The translations under genes and the position numbers were made by a program. The notes under the pieces are model-generated. The model did not search any database. It saw only the letters and a list, made by a program, of their open reading frames with translations, and was not told the DNA's origin. From positions 1,426,001 to 1,490,000 of the forward strand of contig NC_016480.1 of assembly GCF_000227115.2 (NCBI RefSeq): DNA of 64,000 nucleotides, given 5' to 3'. Numbering within the stretch: the stretch's first letter is position 1; each line of letters begins with the position of its first letter. This DNA comes from Naumovozyma dairenensis CBS 421 (taxonomy: Eukaryota; Ascomycota; Saccharomycetes; Saccharomycetales; Saccharomycetaceae). Below, one piece after another: positions 61,144-64,000 of the stretch.

Positions 61144-63468
61144 ATGGGAGTCCCCCAATTATGGGAAATATTGAAACCATACACAGAGGCCAATCGAATA
61201 TCTCTTCGACAATTTATCTCAAATTTTGAAAAGGAAAATGGAAGATCACCTAAAGTTGCCATTGATGGCTATAATTGGCTTTTTGAATGTGGTTTCATTG
61301 TGTCACCAACCAATTCTATTAAGTATTCTACTCAGGGGACTACCCCTAAGGCAATGTTGAATCTTTTAGTTAGATTAAAGGAGTTATTATCGTTAAACGT
61401 GGGATTTATCTTAGTGTTTGATGGTGCAATGAAACCAAGTTTTAAGAACAAATTCAATACAAGTAGTAGTGGCAATGATATGAGTTCACATAACAACATA
61501 GATATGGAAATGGATATGGATATGGATCAAATCAGTATGGAAGGTTATTTAAAGAAATGGCAAGATCATATCGAATATCATAAAATAAACAATGGATGCC
61601 CTCTTTCAAATAATAATGATGAATTTATGAAAAATGTCAAACAATTGTTGAAATTTATGAACATTTCGTACATAGATGCCTGTGGTGAGGGTGAAGCTCA
61701 ATGTGCATGGTTACAAGTCCATGGGTACGTAGATTTCGTTTGGACTAACGATTCAGATATATTCATATTCGGTGGTACTAAAGTAATCAAAAATTACTCT
61801 AAATTTGTCAATGATATTGGTATGACAGCCAGTCCTAAAAAGGTCTCTAGCCCGCTACGAAAAGCAAAAGAATATTTTATAACAGTTATTGATTTAAATG
61901 AAGTCATAAGGAAAACTAATGGGAAAATTAATCAATGGTCACTTTTATTTTTCAGTGTTTTACTTGGTGCTGATTATAATAAAGGTGTAAAGGGTTTAGG
62001 TAAGACAAAGGCTCTCCAGTTATCGCAACTAGAGTATCCAAATTTCTCTAACCAGTTTCATGAAATATTTCAAAACTTAGATGATAATACTGAAGAAAGA
62101 ATATTGGCCTACACTGTATTTCGTGATAACGTTTTCCAATATTGTAAGGCACATTCAGTTGAATTATTTGGAAGGAATTATAGTGTCTTATTAAGTGAAG
62201 ATTCATTTCAAGGATGGCCAACAGAGGTTGTTATTATGAATTACTTCCATCCAATTTTGATTCCAGATTTCAATGATTCCATCTTTGATAAAAAGTATAT
62301 AAACAATAGTCAGGATCTGAACTATGATTTGATTAATTTTGTAGGACTAATGGATTTTTTGAAAAAACTCAACTTACCCAATATTACAAATTTTGATCGA
62401 TGGTACCACGATCTTATACATGAATGTTTTCTTTTACGTTATATTTTAAGTATTGATCCTGGAAATTCACCCTCCAATATGGTAAAGATTCCAGAAGAAC
62501 GAGAGATGACTACGGGAAATGATGAGAATGAATATGAAAATAGTAAGATCAAATGCTATAAAGTTCGTTATAAATCTTTTTTAAAAGGTATTCCGGATAT
62601 GGTTCAAACAGATGGATATTCTTCTCCAGGTAAATCACCTATACGGCAACCGAGAAGTCCAAGTAAACGACAATTAGATGTTAAAGAATTTCCAAATTGT
62701 ATGTGGATTCCCATTGAGTTAATACCAAAAAAGAATCCGATAGTAGTAGAATTTATTCATAAGGAACAAGAAGAAGAAAAAAGGAAGGTACAAGCACCAA
62801 CCTCCCGTAGAAGGAGGAAAATCAAGACTAGTTACTCTCAAAAGAATACATTAGATGGATTCCTAAACTTACATGCTTCACCAGTTAAAAAAAATGCGAA
62901 TACTCTTGATGATATTCATAAAATGGAAGCTACCCATACATTGGAACCAGTTAAAAGAAGATTATTTGTTGAAGAGGAGGATAATGATGTTAATGAGAAT
63001 ACACCAAGGCCAACAGACGAAAGTCAACACGAAGGTGATTCGTTAGTTATCTTAGAGGAAAACATTCTACCTAGCAGTTCAACGGGAACAGAAGTTCTTG
63101 ACAGGTCGCCTTATAAAAGGATATGGGACTATAACAATATTGTCAACATATGCGACGATGATGATTATAAGGAAGGAAAAGAGGGCGATTCGAGCTATAA
63201 ATATGACATTGATAATTCACCTATAAAGAAGCAACGTCTACCTAGCGAGAAGAGTAAAGAAACGAGCAGTACTTCACAACTTGATATGAATAAATCAACA
63301 CCTGATTCATTATTTAATAATAGACCAGTGTTAGAAAATACACCAGACACGCTGAAAAGGACGCCGTCTATACTAGATCAATTAGTGTTGGATGCGGAGA
63401 CTGCATTTGATCATCTTCAGACAGAAGAGAGTGATTTGTCATACAGTAGTGGTAGTCTTGACTCATGA
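61144..63468 (+). CDS. YEN1: Holliday junction resolvase Yen1
   Basis: The 774-aa product (S. cerevisiae Yen1, YER041W, 759) is a Rad2/XPG-family nuclease. The XPG-N part covers residues 1 to about 105 with MGVPQLWEILKPY, VAIDGYNWLFE and LVFDGAMKPSFKN; a linker with a Met/Asp repeat follows; the XPG-I part includes YIDACGEGEAQCAWLQ and TNDSDIFIFGG with the metal-binding acids; the helix-two-turn-helix is at LLGADYNKGVKGLGKTKAL. A chromodomain-like region near 465-540 and a long Ser/Pro tail with many Ser-Pro sites follow; in S. cerevisiae such sites are Cdk1 targets that keep Yen1 inactive and cytoplasmic until anaphase. KKQRLPSEK may act in nuclear import. The neighbours GLN3 and MXR1 match. 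Confidence 0.96.
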   Translation: MGVPQLWEILKPYTEANRISLRQFISNFEKENGRSPKVAIDGYNWLFECGFIVSPTNSIKYSTQGTTPKAMLNLLVRLKELLSLNVGFILVFDGAMKPSFKNKFNTSSSGNDMSSHNNIDMEMDMDMDQISMEGYLKKWQDHIEYHKINNGCPLSNNNDEFMKNVKQLLKFMNISYIDACGEGEAQCAWLQVHGYVDFVWTNDSDIFIFGGTKVIKNYSKFVNDIGMTASPKKVSSPLRKAKEYFITVIDLNEVIRKTNGKINQWSLLFFSVLLGADYNKGVKGLGKTKALQLSQLEYPNFSNQFHEIFQNLDDNTEERILAYTVFRDNVFQYCKAHSVELFGRNYSVLLSEDSFQGWPTEVVIMNYFHPILIPDFNDSIFDKKYINNSQDLNYDLINFVGLMDFLKKLNLPNITNFDRWYHDLIHECFLLRYILSIDPGNSPSNMVKIPEEREMTTGNDENEYENSKIKCYKVRYKSFLKGIPDMVQTDGYSSPGKSPIRQPRSPSKRQLDVKEFPNCMWIPIELIPKKNPIVVEFIHKEQEEEKRKVQAPTSRRRRKIKTSYSQKNTLDGFLNLHASPVKKNANTLDDIHKMEATHTLEPVKRRLFVEEEDNDVNENTPRPTDESQHEGDSLVILEENILPSSSTGTEVLDRSPYKRIWDYNNIVNICDDDDYKEGKEGDSSYKYDIDNSPIKKQRLPSEKSKETSSTSQLDMNKSTPDSLFNNRPVLENTPDTLKRTPSILDQLVLDAETAFDHLQTEESDLSYSSGSLDS

Positions 63469-63800
63469 ACAAGAACAATACATAATGTATATAATAATGC
63501 ATAACAACTCATATTCAACTATATTTTGTCTTCAAGACATTCATGTTTATGGAAAATACACCTTTAATTTGGACACTATGAATTGTGGTGGTGGGAATCT
63601 CACACAGTTTTTTTTACAGTTCTTTTTTTTTTTTTTGTTAGGCGAGAAAATTTAGAACACCATCGAATTTAGCAATATATATATATAAAGAGGGTGGATG
63701 ATGTGATGAACAAGAGGTGTTAGATATTGTTGCAAACTGGTGCATTCAAGCAATAAATCTATATATCTATATCAAGTATAAACCAATACTACACCTAATA
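63469..63800. other. YEN1-MXR1 spacer
   Basis: A 332-bp promoter for MXR1 with a T14 run near 63625 and a TATATATATA box at 63674-63686. Nothing else is seen. Confidence 0.55.
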
Positions 63801-64000
63801 ATGTCTGCTACAATTTCTAAAACTATTAAATATAACCCAAAAACTGATAAACTAATAACAGTTGCATGTGGCTGTTTCTGGGGGACAGATCATATCTATA
63901 AGAAGCATTTAGGTGATAAAATAATTGATGCTAAAGTCGGTTATGCAAATGGTGACGAGTCTAAAAATGATCAAGTGGATTCTGTTTCATATAAAAGGGT
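63801..64000 (+). CDS. MXR1: Methionine-S-sulfoxide reductase (5' part, cut by window edge)
   Basis: An ATG at 63801 opens a frame to the window end (66 residues). It carries the MsrA active-site motif GCFWG at residues 24-28 with catalytic Cys25, followed by KVGYANGDE as in S. cerevisiae Mxr1 (YER042W, 184 aa). The enzyme reduces methionine-S-sulfoxide in proteins and free form using thioredoxin and protects from oxidative damage. It follows YEN1 on the same strand, as in S. cerevisiae. Confidence 0.95.
   Translation, partial: MSATISKTIKYNPKTDKLITVACGCFWGTDHIYKKHLGDKIIDAKVGYANGDESKNDQVDSVSYKR

Overview
The window is nuclear DNA of a budding yeast of the family Saccharomycetaceae. Coding is compact and AT-rich, almost all genes lack introns, intergenic spacers are short, and nearly every long frame matches a named Saccharomyces cerevisiae protein in near-syntenic order. 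The long Asn/Gln/Ser homopolymers and a mixture of genes from two S. cerevisiae ohnologous tracks point to a species that arose after the whole-genome duplication (WGD), probably of the Naumovozyma/Kazachstania type; the species is an inference. Two 20-N assembly gaps (1156-1175 and 18326-18345) and one isolated N (1203) are present.

Block 1 (1-15.9 kb) corresponds to S. cerevisiae chromosome XVI right arm, YPR152C to YPR160W: URN1 (partial), PIN3/LSB1, NCA2, CUR1/BTN2, KRE6/SKN1 and GPH1. The place where S. cerevisiae has YPR153W is taken by a giant metallothionein-like gene of 360 aa with about 87 cysteines.

Block 2 (15.9-23.8 kb) is the dynamic part of the window. It holds a 1,798-bp LTR retrotransposon with no coding capacity (two 251-bp LTRs that read as identical, a 5-bp target duplication, an initiator-Met primer site, polypurine tracts and an internal 31-bp minisatellite). 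It also holds two tRNA-His genes flanking an assembly gap, a possible solo LTR, CHO1, a CWP1-like GPI cell-wall protein and a frameshifted relic of another secreted protein. The junction between the chromosome XVI-like and chromosome V-like blocks falls exactly at the retrotransposon/tRNA cluster.

Block 3 (23.8-64 kb) follows S. cerevisiae chromosome V, YER026C to YER042W: CHO1, GAL83, MIG3, SMB1, CHZ1, FIR1, ZRG8, YER034W, EDC2, KRE29, VRG4/HVG1, GLN3, YEN1 and MXR1 (partial). CHC1 and SPT16 are inserted between CHO1 and GAL83; in S. cerevisiae these two lie on the sister track on chromosome VII. One protein of 255 aa between GLN3 and YEN1 is unrecognised.

Functionally the window is a set of independent housekeeping loci: splicing (URN1, SMB1), protein sorting and quality control (CUR1, CHC1), cell wall and glycosylation (KRE6, CWP1-like, VRG4), carbon and nitrogen control (GPH1, GAL83, MIG3, GLN3), chromatin and genome maintenance (SPT16, CHZ1, KRE29, YEN1) and stress (metallothionein, MXR1). 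Several promoters carry recognisable sites: two perfect heat-shock elements before CUR1, four STREs before GPH1 and Reb1 sites. Two genes (ZRG8 3' end, KRE29 5' end) appear broken by a one-base shortfall in 8-base homopolymers. Some open frames begin at TTG or GTG; starts were moved to the first sensible ATG.
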